44,398 bases of DNA, from the NCBI GenBank assembly GCA_013695145.1, contig JACDBB010000083.1, positions 1-44,398 of the forward strand, read 5' to 3'. The position numbers were made by a program, and so were the translations under genes. The stretch's first letter is position 1. The number at the start of each line of letters is the position of its first letter. Under the pieces are notes generated by a model, which made no database searches, had not been told where the DNA came from, and saw nothing but the letters and a program-made list of their open reading frames with translations. Shown here in pieces: positions 14,423 to 22,562 of this stretch. The DNA comes from Euzebyales bacterium (GTDB lineage Bacteria > Actinomycetota > Nitriliruptoria > Euzebyales > Egibacteraceae).

Positions 14423-15537
14423 CCGCCGCTCGCCGCGCCGGCGGGCTCGGGGATCTCCACGGGGGCATCCGGGTCGTCGCACCAGCCCTGGGGAAGGACC
14501 AGCCGACCGACCGGGCCGGTGCGGCCTCGCGGGGCGCGGACCGCGTCGGCGACCACGCGCAGGGAGGGATCCAGCCCATCGAGCAGCGCGTGCACCTGCG
14601 CGACGGTCTCAACTCCGCCGGCGTCCCTGTGGACCGCGTGCCCGACCGGGTAGCCCTGCAGGTGCCATCGCAGGTGCTTGCGGAACCGGCGGACCGCGCC
14701 GGTCTGGTCGCCGTACCACTCGACCGACAGGTCGAGGTGGCGCCGGGCGGTGACGACGACCTCGCCGAGGGGCGGGGGGCCCAGCGGCGTCCGCCCGGCG
14801 AAGGCGCGGGCGAGGTCGGCGAACAGCCACGGCCGGCCGAGGCACCCTCGCCCGATCACGACGCCGTCGCAGCCCGTCGCGGCGACCATCGCGACCGCGT
14901 CCTCGGCGGCCCAGATGTCGCCGTTGCCGAGCACGGGCACGCCGGGCAGCGCGGCCTTCAGGCCGGCGATCGCCTCCCAGCGCGCGTCACCGCCGTAGCC
15001 CTGCACGGCGGTGCGCGCGTGCAGCGCGACGGCCGCGGCGCCCGCATGTGCCGCGATGCGGCCAGCCTCGAGGTAGGTGAGGCGGTCGTCGTCCAGGCCC
15101 ATCCGCATCTTGACCGTGACCGGCACCTGGCCGGCGCCGGCGACCGCGGCGCCGACGACGGCGGCCAGCAGCCTGCGCTTGACCGGCAGGGCCGCGCCGC
15201 CGCCGTTGCGGGTGATCTTGGGCACCGGGCAGCCGAAGTTGAGGTCGAGATGGTCGACCCCCCGCTCCCCCACCAGCCTGCGTGCGGCCTCACCGACCGC
15301 GACCGGGTCGGAGGTGTACAGCTGGAGCGACCGCACGCGCTCCGCGGGATGGTGCCGCGCCATGTCCCAGCTCTTGGCGTTGCCCTCGACCAGGCCGCGG
15401 GCCGTCAGCATCTCGGACACGAACAGCCCGCCGCCCTGCTCGGCGCAGACAACCCGGAACGGCGCGTCGGTCACGCCCGCCATGGGCGCGAGCACCACGG
15501 GCGGGTCGACGGGGATGGGGCCGATGCGCAGGGTCAT
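14419..15537 (-). CDS. dusB: tRNA-dihydrouridine synthase (DusB type)
   Basis: 372 residues from ATG 15537; another ATG at 15558 adds seven residues. FMN-binding TIM barrel: VVLAPMAGVTDAPFR at 14-28, catalytic Cys 103 in LDLNFGCPVPK, VTVKMRMG, the GCDGVVIGRGCLGRPW phosphate site near 230, then the helical C-terminal domain. The enzyme reduces specific uridines of tRNA with NADPH and FMN. It ends with an extra tail of about 40 residues (PVGRLVLPQGWCDDP and on) beyond the usual Dus length. Translationally coupled to maf. Confidence 0.92.
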   Translation of the reverse strand: MTLRIGPIPVDPPVVLAPMAGVTDAPFRVVCAEQGGGLFVSEMLTARGLVEGNAKSWDMARHHPAERVRSLQLYTSDPVAVGEAARRLVGERGVDHLDLNFGCPVPKITRNGGGAALPVKRRLLAAVVGAAVAGAGQVPVTVKMRMGLDDDRLTYLEAGRIAAHAGAAAVALHARTAVQGYGGDARWEAIAGLKAALPGVPVLGNGDIWAAEDAVAMVAATGCDGVVIGRGCLGRPWLFADLARAFAGRTPLGPPPLGEVVVTARRHLDLSVEWYGDQTGAVRRFRKHLRWHLQGYPVGHAVHRDAGGVETVAQVHALLDGLDPSLRVVADAVRAPRGRTGPVGRLVLPQGWCDDPDAPVEIPEPAGAASGG

Positions 15538-15575
15538 GAGCGCCCATGATCGCGTCACGCCCCGCCCGCCGCTCG

Positions 15576-15607
15576 GTCATTGCCAGTGTCCGTCATTGCC
15601 AGTGTCC
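15576..15607. repeat. Two perfect tandem copies of a 16-bp unit
   Basis: GTCATTGCCAGTGTCC is repeated exactly at 15576-15591 and 15592-15607, without a spacer. It begins 38 bases from the dusB start and ends 25 bases before the damage-type promoter. It may be a regulator-binding pair (16-bp period, about 1.5 helical turns) or part of the former mobile gene to which the promoter belonged. Confidence 0.85.
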
Positions 15608-15632
15608 ACAGGATGGTGGCGGGTCGGGTTGG

Positions 15633-15670
15633 TTGTCGCAGCGGCCTGCTATACTCGAACACATGTACGA
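15633..15670 (+). promoter_or_regulatory. DNA-damage promoter: PafBC-type -35, -10 and LexA-like box
   Basis: TTGTCGCAG (15633-15641), eight bases, then TATACT (15650-15655) follow the arrangement of the mycobacterial RecA-independent (PafBC-dependent) consensus TTGTCRGTG-N8-TANNNT. Directly after it, TCGAACACATGTACGA (15655-15670) matches the actinobacterial SOS box TCGAAC-N4-GTTCGA at 11 of 12 fixed positions. An ATG lies inside the box at 15663. Such dual elements normally drive damage-inducible genes, for example the DUF222/HNH (13E12) family. Here the frame behind the ATG has no recognisable product and runs antisense to the galE remnant. Confidence 0.55.
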
Positions 15671-15729
15671 GACGAGGCGGCGGGCGAGCGGCGGTCGGGA
15701 GCGTGGCGCTCGCCGCGCACGGTGGTCGC

Positions 15730-15851
15730 ACCGGCGGCGTTTGAGTACCGCAGCGCGGCGTCGGAGAGGGGCGTCCACGCCGCGAGCCAGGCCAGCGCGC
15801 GCTCCACAGCGGCTTGGACTCACCGTAGGCGTTGGTCACCAGCACGCGCAT
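15730..15851 (-). pseudogene. galE: Internally deleted galE (UDP-glucose 4-epimerase) remnant
   Basis: Right behind galK, MRVLVT (the start of the NAD-binding strand, normally followed by GGAGFIG) is joined directly to NAYGESK, the YxxxK catalytic region near the middle of the enzyme. After a one-base shift it continues as ERALAWLAAWTPLSDAALRY and SNAAGA, matching the ERxLxW...LRYFNAAGA segment of GalE. Everything between the first strand and the active site, and everything after NAAGA, is gone. The ATG at 15860 overlaps the galK stop, showing the original operon order galT-galK-galE. Confidence 0.65.
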
Positions 15852-15856
15852 CGCTG

Positions 15857-17029
15857 TCACCCCACGCTCGCGTCGGCCTGATCGACCACGGACGCGCCGG
15901 CCACCGGCCGGGTGACGCGGACCTGGGGGATGCGCCCGGTCCGGTCCGCGTACGCCGAGGCCATGCCCCGCACCGCCGCGCCGACGCCGTCGCGCTCGAC
16001 CAGGGCGACGATGCAGCCCCCGAACCCCCCGCCGGTCTGCCGCGCGCCCACGCAGGCCGGCTGCGCGGTGGCGGCGTCCACGGCGATCCCGAGCTCGGGC
16101 ACCGAGACCTCGTAGTCCTCGGCCAAGCTCCTGTGGCTGGCTCGCATGAGGCGTCCCATCGCCGACCGGTCGCTGTCGGCCAGCGCGTGAGCGAACGCGT
16201 GGACGCGGCCGTTCTCCGAGGTGATGTGCCGCGCACGACGCCGCAGCGGCTCCGGCAGCGCACCCAGCCCAGGGGTGTCGACGGCCACGTCGCGCAACGT
16301 CTCGACCCCCAGCAGCTCGGCGGCGTGCTGCACCTCGTCGCGCCGCTGGTTGTAGGCGGAGTCGGTCAGCTCACGCCGCACCCCGGTGTCCATGACCACG
16401 ACCGCCAGGTCCTCCGGCAGCGCCACCGGCGTCACGGCCAGGCTGCGGCAGTCGATCAGGGCCGCGTGACCCGCGGTGGCGCTGGCGACCACCAGCTGGT
16501 CCATGATCCCGCACTGCGTACCCGGCCAGCCGTGCTCGGCCTCCATGGCCCGCACCGCTAGGTCGGCCGGGTCCCGATGCTGATCCGCGACCGCGCAGGC
16601 CGCATGGGCGACCGCCAGCTCTAGCGCAGCCGACGACGACAGGTTGGCGCCGATCGGCACGTCCGACGCGAGCCAGCCCTGCCAACCGCGCGCGGGCGTG
16701 CCGGTGGCCAGCAGGCGTCGCAGGACGCCCTCGACGTAGCTCGCCCACCCCGAGGCCGAATGGGCGTCATCAGCTTCCGCAAGGGAGATCCTCGCGAGCG
16801 CGTCGACACCTTCGGAGCGCAGTTTCACGACCGGCGCGGCGCGCCGGACAAGCGCGATCGCGGTATCCGCGTCGATGGCCATCGGCAGCACGAACCCGCC
16901 GGCGTAGTCGGTGTGATCGCCCATGAGGTTCACCCTCCCGGGTGCCCGGACGACGACCTCCGGGTCGCAGCCGGTCGCCTGACGGCACCCGGCGGCGGCG
17001 CGCGCCACCGCGCGGGGGGCCGTCGTCAC
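15857..17029 (-). CDS. galK: Galactokinase
   Basis: 390 residues from a GTG that overlaps the galT stop. GHMP-kinase motifs in order: galactose signature GRVNLMGDHTDY at 31-42 (usually GEHTDY; Asp replaces Glu), ATP loop PIGANLSSSAALELA near 135 (usually GLSSSA), and motif 3 TGGGFGGCIVAL near 340. It phosphorylates galactose to galactose-1-phosphate, the substrate of GalT. It closes the functional part of the operon because the following galE is broken. A longer in-frame start exists upstream inside galT but carries no family sequence. Confidence 0.93.
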   Translation of the reverse strand: MTTAPRAVARAAAGCRQATGCDPEVVVRAPGRVNLMGDHTDYAGGFVLPMAIDADTAIALVRRAAPVVKLRSEGVDALARISLAEADDAHSASGWASYVEGVLRRLLATGTPARGWQGWLASDVPIGANLSSSAALELAVAHAACAVADQHRDPADLAVRAMEAEHGWPGTQCGIMDQLVVASATAGHAALIDCRSLAVTPVALPEDLAVVVMDTGVRRELTDSAYNQRRDEVQHAAELLGVETLRDVAVDTPGLGALPEPLRRRARHITSENGRVHAFAHALADSDRSAMGRLMRASHRSLAEDYEVSVPELGIAVDAATAQPACVGARQTGGGFGGCIVALVERDGVGAAVRGMASAYADRTGRIPQVRVTRPVAGASVVDQADASVG

Positions 17030-18069
17030 GATGCGACCGCCGCCGTGCTCCGTTGCTCGGGCTGCGCCGCCAGCCGCCCCGCGGCCTCCTCGGGCGGGAG
17101 GTCCCGCTGGACGTTGGCCAGGAGCTCGTAGCCGACCATGTGCTTGCGCACCGTGGCCGACCGCAGCAGCGGCGGGTAGACGTGCAGGTGCAGCTGCCAG
17201 TGCGGGGCGTCGGCGGTCCCCGAGGCGCCGTGCCAGCCCATCGAGTAGGGGAACGGCACGCCGAAGAGGTGGTCGCAGCGGCGCAGCAGTCGACCCATGA
17301 CGTCCGCCAGGTCGTCGCGCTCGGCGTCGGTCAGGTCCGGGAGGCGCTGCACCGCACGGCGCGGCAGCACCATCGTCTCGAAGGGCCACCGTGCCCAGAA
17401 CGGCACCACGACCAGCCAGTGGTCGGTGGCCAGCACGACGCGCTCGCCGGCCTCGGTCTCCACCTCGGCGTACGCGACCAGCAGCGACCGCCCCGTCTGC
17501 GCAAGGTGCGCGGCCTGCGTGCGGTCCTCGCTCACGGCGGTGTTGGGCAGCGTCGATGACGCCCACACCTGGCCGTGGGGATGCGGGTTGGACGCGCCCA
17601 TCATCTCGCCGCGGTTCTCGAACACCTGCACCCACGCGTAGCGGGAGGAGAGCTCGGCGACCTGGCCGGCCCAGGCGTCGACCACCCGGCGCGCGTCGGC
17701 CAGCGGAAGGTTGGCCAACGTGAGGTCGTGGCGCGGGGCGTAGCACAGCACGCGGCACTCGCCCGCCTGCGGATCGCGGCGCAGAAGGGGGTGCGCGGAG
17801 GGCTGGCCGTTGACCGCATCGGGGCGCAGCGCGGGGAAGTCGTTGGCGAACACCCATGGCCCGTCGTACTCCGGGTTCCGGGTCCCGCCGGCCCGTGCCG
17901 CCCCTGGGCACAGGTAGCAGTCGGGGTCGCGGAGCGGGGCGCGGGGAGGCTCGGCGGCGCCCCCCTCCCCCCTCCAGGGTCGCCGGGTGCGCCCGGCCGA
18001 CACCAACACCCACTCGTCCGCCAACGGGTCGAAGCGCCGGTGGGGCGGCTGCGCCTCGCCGCCCGTCAC
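17026..18069 (-). CDS. galT: Galactose-1-phosphate uridylyltransferase
   Basis: 347 residues from GTG 18069, overlapping the DeoR stop by four bases. The active-site His triad HPH is at 163-165 (SNPHPHGQVWA); the metal-site Cys pair is C51/C54 (CYLCPG). C-terminal residues of the second half are also in place (WQLHLHVYPPLLRS). It exchanges UMP between UDP-glucose and galactose-1-phosphate. Longer starts up to 18171 are rejected because they run back into the regulator gene. With the local galE broken, UDP-galactose recycling needs an epimerase encoded elsewhere. Confidence 0.93.
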   Translation of the reverse strand: MTGGEAQPPHRRFDPLADEWVLVSAGRTRRPWRGEGGAAEPPRAPLRDPDCYLCPGAARAGGTRNPEYDGPWVFANDFPALRPDAVNGQPSAHPLLRRDPQAGECRVLCYAPRHDLTLANLPLADARRVVDAWAGQVAELSSRYAWVQVFENRGEMMGASNPHPHGQVWASSTLPNTAVSEDRTQAAHLAQTGRSLLVAYAEVETEAGERVVLATDHWLVVVPFWARWPFETMVLPRRAVQRLPDLTDAERDDLADVMGRLLRRCDHLFGVPFPYSMGWHGASGTADAPHWQLHLHVYPPLLRSATVRKHMVGYELLANVQRDLPPEEAAGRLAAQPEQRSTAAVAS

Positions 18070-18947
18070 GTGACCACCTCGACGTCGAGTCCCGCCTCCC
18101 GGCACGCCTCCACGGCGCGCGGGTCCGCCGAGGTCCCGGTCAGCAGGAGGTCCACCTGGTCCAGACGCCACACCGGCGCCATCGAGACCGCCCCGAGCTT
18201 GCTCCCGTCGGCTACCACCACCAGGCGCCCCGCGGCGTCAGCGATGCGGCGCTTCATCTCGGCCTCGGGCAGGTTGACGTTGGTGATCCCCGCATCGGCG
18301 GCGACGCCGGTGCAGCCCAGGATGGCCACATCGAGGTGCATGCGGTCGAGGAGCACCCCCGCGAGCGGCTCGACCAGCGAGTGCTGCTGCGGGCGTAGCG
18401 ACCCCCCGGACAAGATCACCGACAGCCTCGGGATCGCCCGCTCGAGCTCCATCGCGACCGTCAGCCCGTTGGTGAACACCGTGACCTCGCTGAGCGACGC
18501 GTCCGTAGCCAGCTCCTGGGCCACCGCCGTGGTCGTCGTGCCGACGTCGAGCGCGACCATCTGGCCCGGGCGCACCAGCCCCGCGGCGGCGCGGGCGATG
18601 GCGCGCTTCTCGTCTGCGTGGTCACCCAGCTGCTGCTCGAAGGTCCGCTCGACGCCACCCATCCCATCGTCTGACGGCACGGCGCCACCGCGGACGCGGC
18701 GCGCCAGCCCACGTCCGACCAACGCGGACAGATCCGCCCTGATCGTGACCTCGGAGACCGCGTAGCCGTCCGCGAGTTCGGACACCCTGCGAAAGCCATG
18801 GCTCGCGAGCTCCGCGGCGATGTGCTGACGCCGCAGCTCGATGGGAAGGTCGAAGTCTGACTCGCGCTCGGACGAGCCGGGCCGGCGCACCTTGCCCTCG
18901 GGCTCCCGTGAGTCAGCGGTCGCTCGGGTAGTCACGTGACGCTCCAT
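18066..18947 (-). CDS. DeoR-family repressor of the galactose operon
   Basis: About 293 residues. N-terminal DeoR helix-turn-helix (LRRQHIAAELASHGF; VSELADGYAVSEVTIRADLS; GLARRVRGGAV) and a C-terminal sugar-phosphate-sensing domain (VALDVGTTTTAVAQEL; ILSGGSLR; VVVADGSKLG). The ATG at 18947 lacks a close ribosome site; a GTG four codons later (18935) has GGAG five bases upstream and may be the true start. It lies between the transporter and galT, and is probably a repressor relieved by a phosphorylated hexose. Candidate operator repeats are upstream of the first transporter gene. Confidence 0.9.
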   Translation of the reverse strand: MERHVTTRATADSREPEGKVRRPGSSERESDFDLPIELRRQHIAAELASHGFRRVSELADGYAVSEVTIRADLSALVGRGLARRVRGGAVPSDDGMGGVERTFEQQLGDHADEKRAIARAAAGLVRPGQMVALDVGTTTTAVAQELATDASLSEVTVFTNGLTVAMELERAIPRLSVILSGGSLRPQQHSLVEPLAGVLLDRMHLDVAILGCTGVAADAGITNVNLPEAEMKRRIADAAGRLVVVADGSKLGAVSMAPVWRLDQVDLLLTGTSADPRAVEACREAGLDVEVVT

Positions 18948-18973
18948 CGACGAATCGCACACAACGTGGCTCC

Positions 18974-20032
18974 CTACAGTCGCTGCTCGCGGGTGAGATA
19001 GCGCTGAACCACGACGACGACTAGCAGGAACGCGCCGCTGACGACCTGCTGGGTGTAGGAACCGAGGTTGCCGACCTGGTTGATCAGGTTCTGGATGATC
19101 CCCAGCAGCAGGACCCCGGCGAGGGTACCGCTCATGGTCCCCGCGCCCCCCGTCAGCAGCGTTCCGCCGATCACCACCGCGGCGATGGCGTTCAGCTCCA
19201 TCCCCTGCGCCGCGGTCGGAAGGCCGGAACCGAGCCGAGACGCGAGCAGCGCTCCGGCCAACGCCGACAGCGCTCCGGTGGTCGCGTACGCGATCAGCTT
19301 GCTCCGCCACACGGTGAGGCCCATGAGCCGAGCCGCCTCCTCGCTGCCACCGATGGCGAACAGCGACTGCCCGTAGCGCGTGCGGTTGAGCACCACCGCG
19401 CCCGACCCGACCACGGCCAACGCGATGAACACCGGATAGGCCAAGCCCGCGACCCCGGACTGACCCACCATCCTGGCGGCCTCACCCTGGATGGGCATGG
19501 GCAGCTGATCGGAGATCGCCAGCGCGGCGCCCCTGGCGAACAGCAACCCCGCGAGCGTGACGATGAACGGCGCCATCCGCGCACGCCCGATCAGCAGACC
19601 CTGAAACGCGCCGATGGCCAGGCCCACGAGCAGCGGGAGCAGGAGGGCGACCACCGGCCCCCACGCGGATCCCAACCCCGCCAGGACGCCACCGAGGGCG
19701 AACACCGACCCCACGGACAGATCGATTCCGCCGCTGATGATCACGAAGGTCATCCCAACCGCCACCAGCGCGAGCAGTGCATTCTGGATCGCAACGTTCG
19801 AGAGGTTCGCGCGGCTCGCGAAGTCCGGGAAGGCCAGCGTGGCGGCGAGCGCCACGAGCACGAGCAGGCCGAGGCTGACGTTGCGCTGCAGCGCGCCGGC
19901 GAGGCGCTCCCGACGACCAGGACGCACCGACGTCGCCCGCACGGTCGGCTCGTCGAGCGCAGGAGGAAGCGGCGGGGACGCACGCGGAGGACCCTCGGGC
20001 AAGTCCCTCGATCCGACGTCGGAGCCGCTCAT
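18974..20032 (-). CDS. CUT2 sugar ABC transporter permease (YtfT/RbsC type)
   Basis: 352 residues with an N-terminal polar extension of about 48 residues, then 8-10 membrane segments. The family signature FVIISGGIDLSVGSVFALGG lies near residue 95-114, and GGTLLTGGAGTMSGTLAGVL near 290. It forms half of the membrane channel; its partner is the preceding permease, whose stop overlaps this start (ATGA). Two different permeases instead of one homodimer is the arrangement of the E. coli galactofuranose importer. Confidence 0.9.
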   Translation of the reverse strand: MSGSDVGSRDLPEGPPRASPPLPPALDEPTVRATSVRPGRRERLAGALQRNVSLGLLVLVALAATLAFPDFASRANLSNVAIQNALLALVAVGMTFVIISGGIDLSVGSVFALGGVLAGLGSAWGPVVALLLPLLVGLAIGAFQGLLIGRARMAPFIVTLAGLLFARGAALAISDQLPMPIQGEAARMVGQSGVAGLAYPVFIALAVVGSGAVVLNRTRYGQSLFAIGGSEEAARLMGLTVWRSKLIAYATTGALSALAGALLASRLGSGLPTAAQGMELNAIAAVVIGGTLLTGGAGTMSGTLAGVLLLGIIQNLINQVGNLGSYTQQVVSGAFLLVVVVVQRYLTREQRL

Positions 20033-20994
20033 GATGAGACCCCCGGACGCTGGGCGTAGATCGCCACGAGGATGATGACGGCCTGGATCATCTGCGCGTA
20101 GGTGTACGGCAGGTTGTTCATGATGAACGTGGCGTTCAGCAGCTGCATCAGCAGGGCACCGGCCACGGTGCCGAGGATGCGCACCCTGCCACCGGACAGC
20201 GGCGTTCCTCCCACCACCACGGCCGTGATCCCGGACAGCTCGATCAGCTGGCCTACGTTCGGGGTGTCGCTCGCGCCCAGGCGGGCCGTCGCAAGGATCC
20301 CCGCGAGAGCGGCGAGGACGGCGGAGAGCACGTAGACGCCCAGTAGGGTGCGCCGCACCGGCAACCCGGAGAACCGGCTGGCCCGACGGTTGCCGCCGAC
20401 CGCGACCACGTGTCGGCCGAACGTCGTGCGTCGGGTCACCCAGGAGATCACGAGCACTGCGCTGAAGGCGATCAGCACCGACACGGGCAGGACCCCCGCA
20501 AGGCGCAAGCTCCCCAGCGCCCTGATGGTGTCGTCGGATATGCGCTGCTGCTGACCGCCGGCGATCACCTGCGCCAACCCGCGTCCTCCGACCAGGACCC
20601 CCAAGGTGGCCACGATCGGCTGGATGCCGACCAGCGCCACGAGCGTGCCGTTGAGCAGGCCGACGAGGGCGCCGACCGCAAGCGTGATCAGGATGGCTGG
20701 CACTGCGCCGTACCCGAGGTACAGCGGGAGGACCCCCGCGGCGATCGCCATGACCGAACCGACCGACAGGTCGATGCCTTCCGTGCCGATCACCAGGGAC
20801 AGCCCCAGGGCAACCAGCAGGATCGGTACCACCTCGATCAGCTGGAGCACGATGCTCCCGGTCGAGGCGAAGTTGCTGGTGACCGCCAGGTTCAGCGCGA
20901 GCACGAGCGCGAGCGCGACGTACACGCCGCGTTCGCGCAACCAGTCCGACACGCCGGACCGGTGACCACGGGAGACGACCGAGGTGTCAGCCAT
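20029..20994 (-). CDS. CUT2 sugar ABC transporter permease (YjfF/RbsC type)
   Basis: 321 residues, 8-10 membrane segments. Signature SLVIGTEGIDLSVGSVMAIA near 65-84, and GGTPLSGGRVRILGTVAGAL near 260. It is related to, but distinct from, the next permease, so the two likely pair. The start overlaps the end of the ATPase gene by eight bases. Membrane channel of the galactose/galactofuranose-type importer. Confidence 0.9.
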   Translation of the reverse strand: MADTSVVSRGHRSGVSDWLRERGVYVALALVLALNLAVTSNFASTGSIVLQLIEVVPILLVALGLSLVIGTEGIDLSVGSVMAIAAGVLPLYLGYGAVPAILITLAVGALVGLLNGTLVALVGIQPIVATLGVLVGGRGLAQVIAGGQQQRISDDTIRALGSLRLAGVLPVSVLIAFSAVLVISWVTRRTTFGRHVVAVGGNRRASRFSGLPVRRTLLGVYVLSAVLAALAGILATARLGASDTPNVGQLIELSGITAVVVGGTPLSGGRVRILGTVAGALLMQLLNATFIMNNLPYTYAQMIQAVIILVAIYAQRPGVSS

Positions 20995-22549
20995 CGGCAG
21001 CGGCTTCCGTGAGGTCGATCGCCCGGCCGGCCAGCGCTTGCAGCAGCGCGGCTTCGGTCACGACATCGCCAGCAAGCTCATCGGCGATGCGCCCGTCGCG
21101 CAGCACAACGACCCGGTCCGAGCCCTCCACGACCTCGTCCAGCTCTGAGGAGATCAGCACCAGACCGAGGCCCTGGGCGGCGAGCTCGTCGATCAGGTCA
21201 CGGATCTCCGCCTTGGCGCCCACATCGATGCCCCGCGTCGGTTCGTCAAGGATGAGGACCTTGGGCTGCAGGCACAGCCAGCGCGCCAGCATGACCTTCT
21301 GCTGGTTACCGCCGGACAGCTCCCGCACCTTCTGGTGAGGACCGGAGGCCCTGATGCCCAGCCGGCGCATGAACGTCGACACGAGCTCGTCGGCGCGCCT
21401 GTCGGACACCACCCCAGCCCGGGACAGCCGAGGCAGCGCCGCCAGCACGATGTTGTCGCGGATGGACAGGTTCGGGATGATGCCCTCGTTGCGGCGGTCC
21501 TCCGGCAGCAGGACAAGCCCGGCGCCGACGGCCGCCCCGGGCGAGCCACGGCGGATCTCCGTGCCGTCCACCGCCACCGTCCCGCGGTCGACGGGATCCA
21601 CACCCATGACCGCCCGAGCGGTCTCGCTTCGCCCCGCGCCGAGCAGACCGCCCAGACCCACGACCTCGCCGGGTCGCACGTCCAAGTCGATGCCGTGCAG
21701 CACGGGCGTGCGCTGCAGACCACGAACGCGCAGCACCGGGGGGGTCTCGTCGATCTCGCGGTGCGTGGTGCCCTGGCGCTGCTTGGCCGCGGCGAGATCG
21801 CGACCGAGCATCGCGGCCACCAGGCTCGCCTTGGTGAGATCGCCCATCCGGCCGGTGTGCACGGTGCGCCCGTCGCGCAGCACCGTGACCTCATCGCAGA
21901 TCGCGAACAGCTCGTCCAGGCGGTGGCTCACGTACACCACGGCGACCCCCTGCTCGTGCAGGAGGCGGATGACGCGGAACAGGGTCTCCACCTCCTTCGC
22001 CTCCAACGAGGAGGTCGGCTCATCCATGATGACCACGCGCGCATCCAGGGAGACCGCCCTGGCGACGGCGACCATCTGCTGGACGCCCAGGCCGAGGCTG
22101 CGCAGCGGGGCGGTGACATCCAGGCCGATCCCGTAGCGGTCGAGCACCGCGGCCGCCTGCCGGTTCATCTCGCGGTAGTCGATGAGCCCGAGCCGCTTGG
22201 GCTCTCGCCCCAGGAAGATGTTTCGGGCCACGCTCATCAGCGGGACCAGGTTCACCTCCTGATAGATCGTCGAGATGCCCGCCCGCTGCGCCGCCGCGGG
22301 GTCATCGAAGCGCACCGGCTGACCGCCGTAGCGCACTTCCCCGCCGTCGGGCTGGTACACGCCTGTCAGCACCTTGATGAGGCTCGACTTGCCGGCGCCG
22401 TTCTCCCCGACGAGGGCATGGATCTGCCCCTGCAGGAGCGTGAACGACACCTCGTCGAGCGCGGTGACCCCGGGGAAGCGGACGGTGGCGTCCACGACCT
22501 CCAGAACGGGGTCGACCACGCGCTGCGCGAGGGTCTCGTGATGAGCCAC
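20987..22549 (-). CDS. CUT2 sugar ABC transporter ATP-binding protein (double ABC, YtfR/RbsA type)
   Basis: 520 residues with two fused ABC domains. Domain 1: Walker A GENGAGKSSLIKVL near 50-63, Walker B VVIMDEPTSSLE near 174. Domain 2: degenerate Walker A GLLGAGRSETARAV, intact signature LSGGNQQKVMLARWL and Walker B VLILDEPTRGIDVG, as usual for RbsA/MglA/YtfR proteins. It powers import of the sugar. It starts 13 bases after the binding-protein stop and overlaps the first permease. Confidence 0.93.
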   Translation of the reverse strand: MAHHETLAQRVVDPVLEVVDATVRFPGVTALDEVSFTLLQGQIHALVGENGAGKSSLIKVLTGVYQPDGGEVRYGGQPVRFDDPAAAQRAGISTIYQEVNLVPLMSVARNIFLGREPKRLGLIDYREMNRQAAAVLDRYGIGLDVTAPLRSLGLGVQQMVAVARAVSLDARVVIMDEPTSSLEAKEVETLFRVIRLLHEQGVAVVYVSHRLDELFAICDEVTVLRDGRTVHTGRMGDLTKASLVAAMLGRDLAAAKQRQGTTHREIDETPPVLRVRGLQRTPVLHGIDLDVRPGEVVGLGGLLGAGRSETARAVMGVDPVDRGTVAVDGTEIRRGSPGAAVGAGLVLLPEDRRNEGIIPNLSIRDNIVLAALPRLSRAGVVSDRRADELVSTFMRRLGIRASGPHQKVRELSGGNQQKVMLARWLCLQPKVLILDEPTRGIDVGAKAEIRDLIDELAAQGLGLVLISSELDEVVEGSDRVVVLRDGRIADELAGDVVTEAALLQALAGRAIDLTEAAADG

Positions 22550-22562
22550 CAGGCGCCCGGCC

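Noticed and set aside
15663-15881. Small damage-induced protein starting at the ATG in the SOS box
   Set aside because: The Arg-rich product (MYETRRRASGGRERG and on) is the antisense of the galE remnant and resembles no family.
15857-18013. Open frame of 718 codons containing galK
   Set aside because: Its first 330 or so codons are the out-of-frame shadow of galT. Only the part from GTG 17029 is galactokinase.
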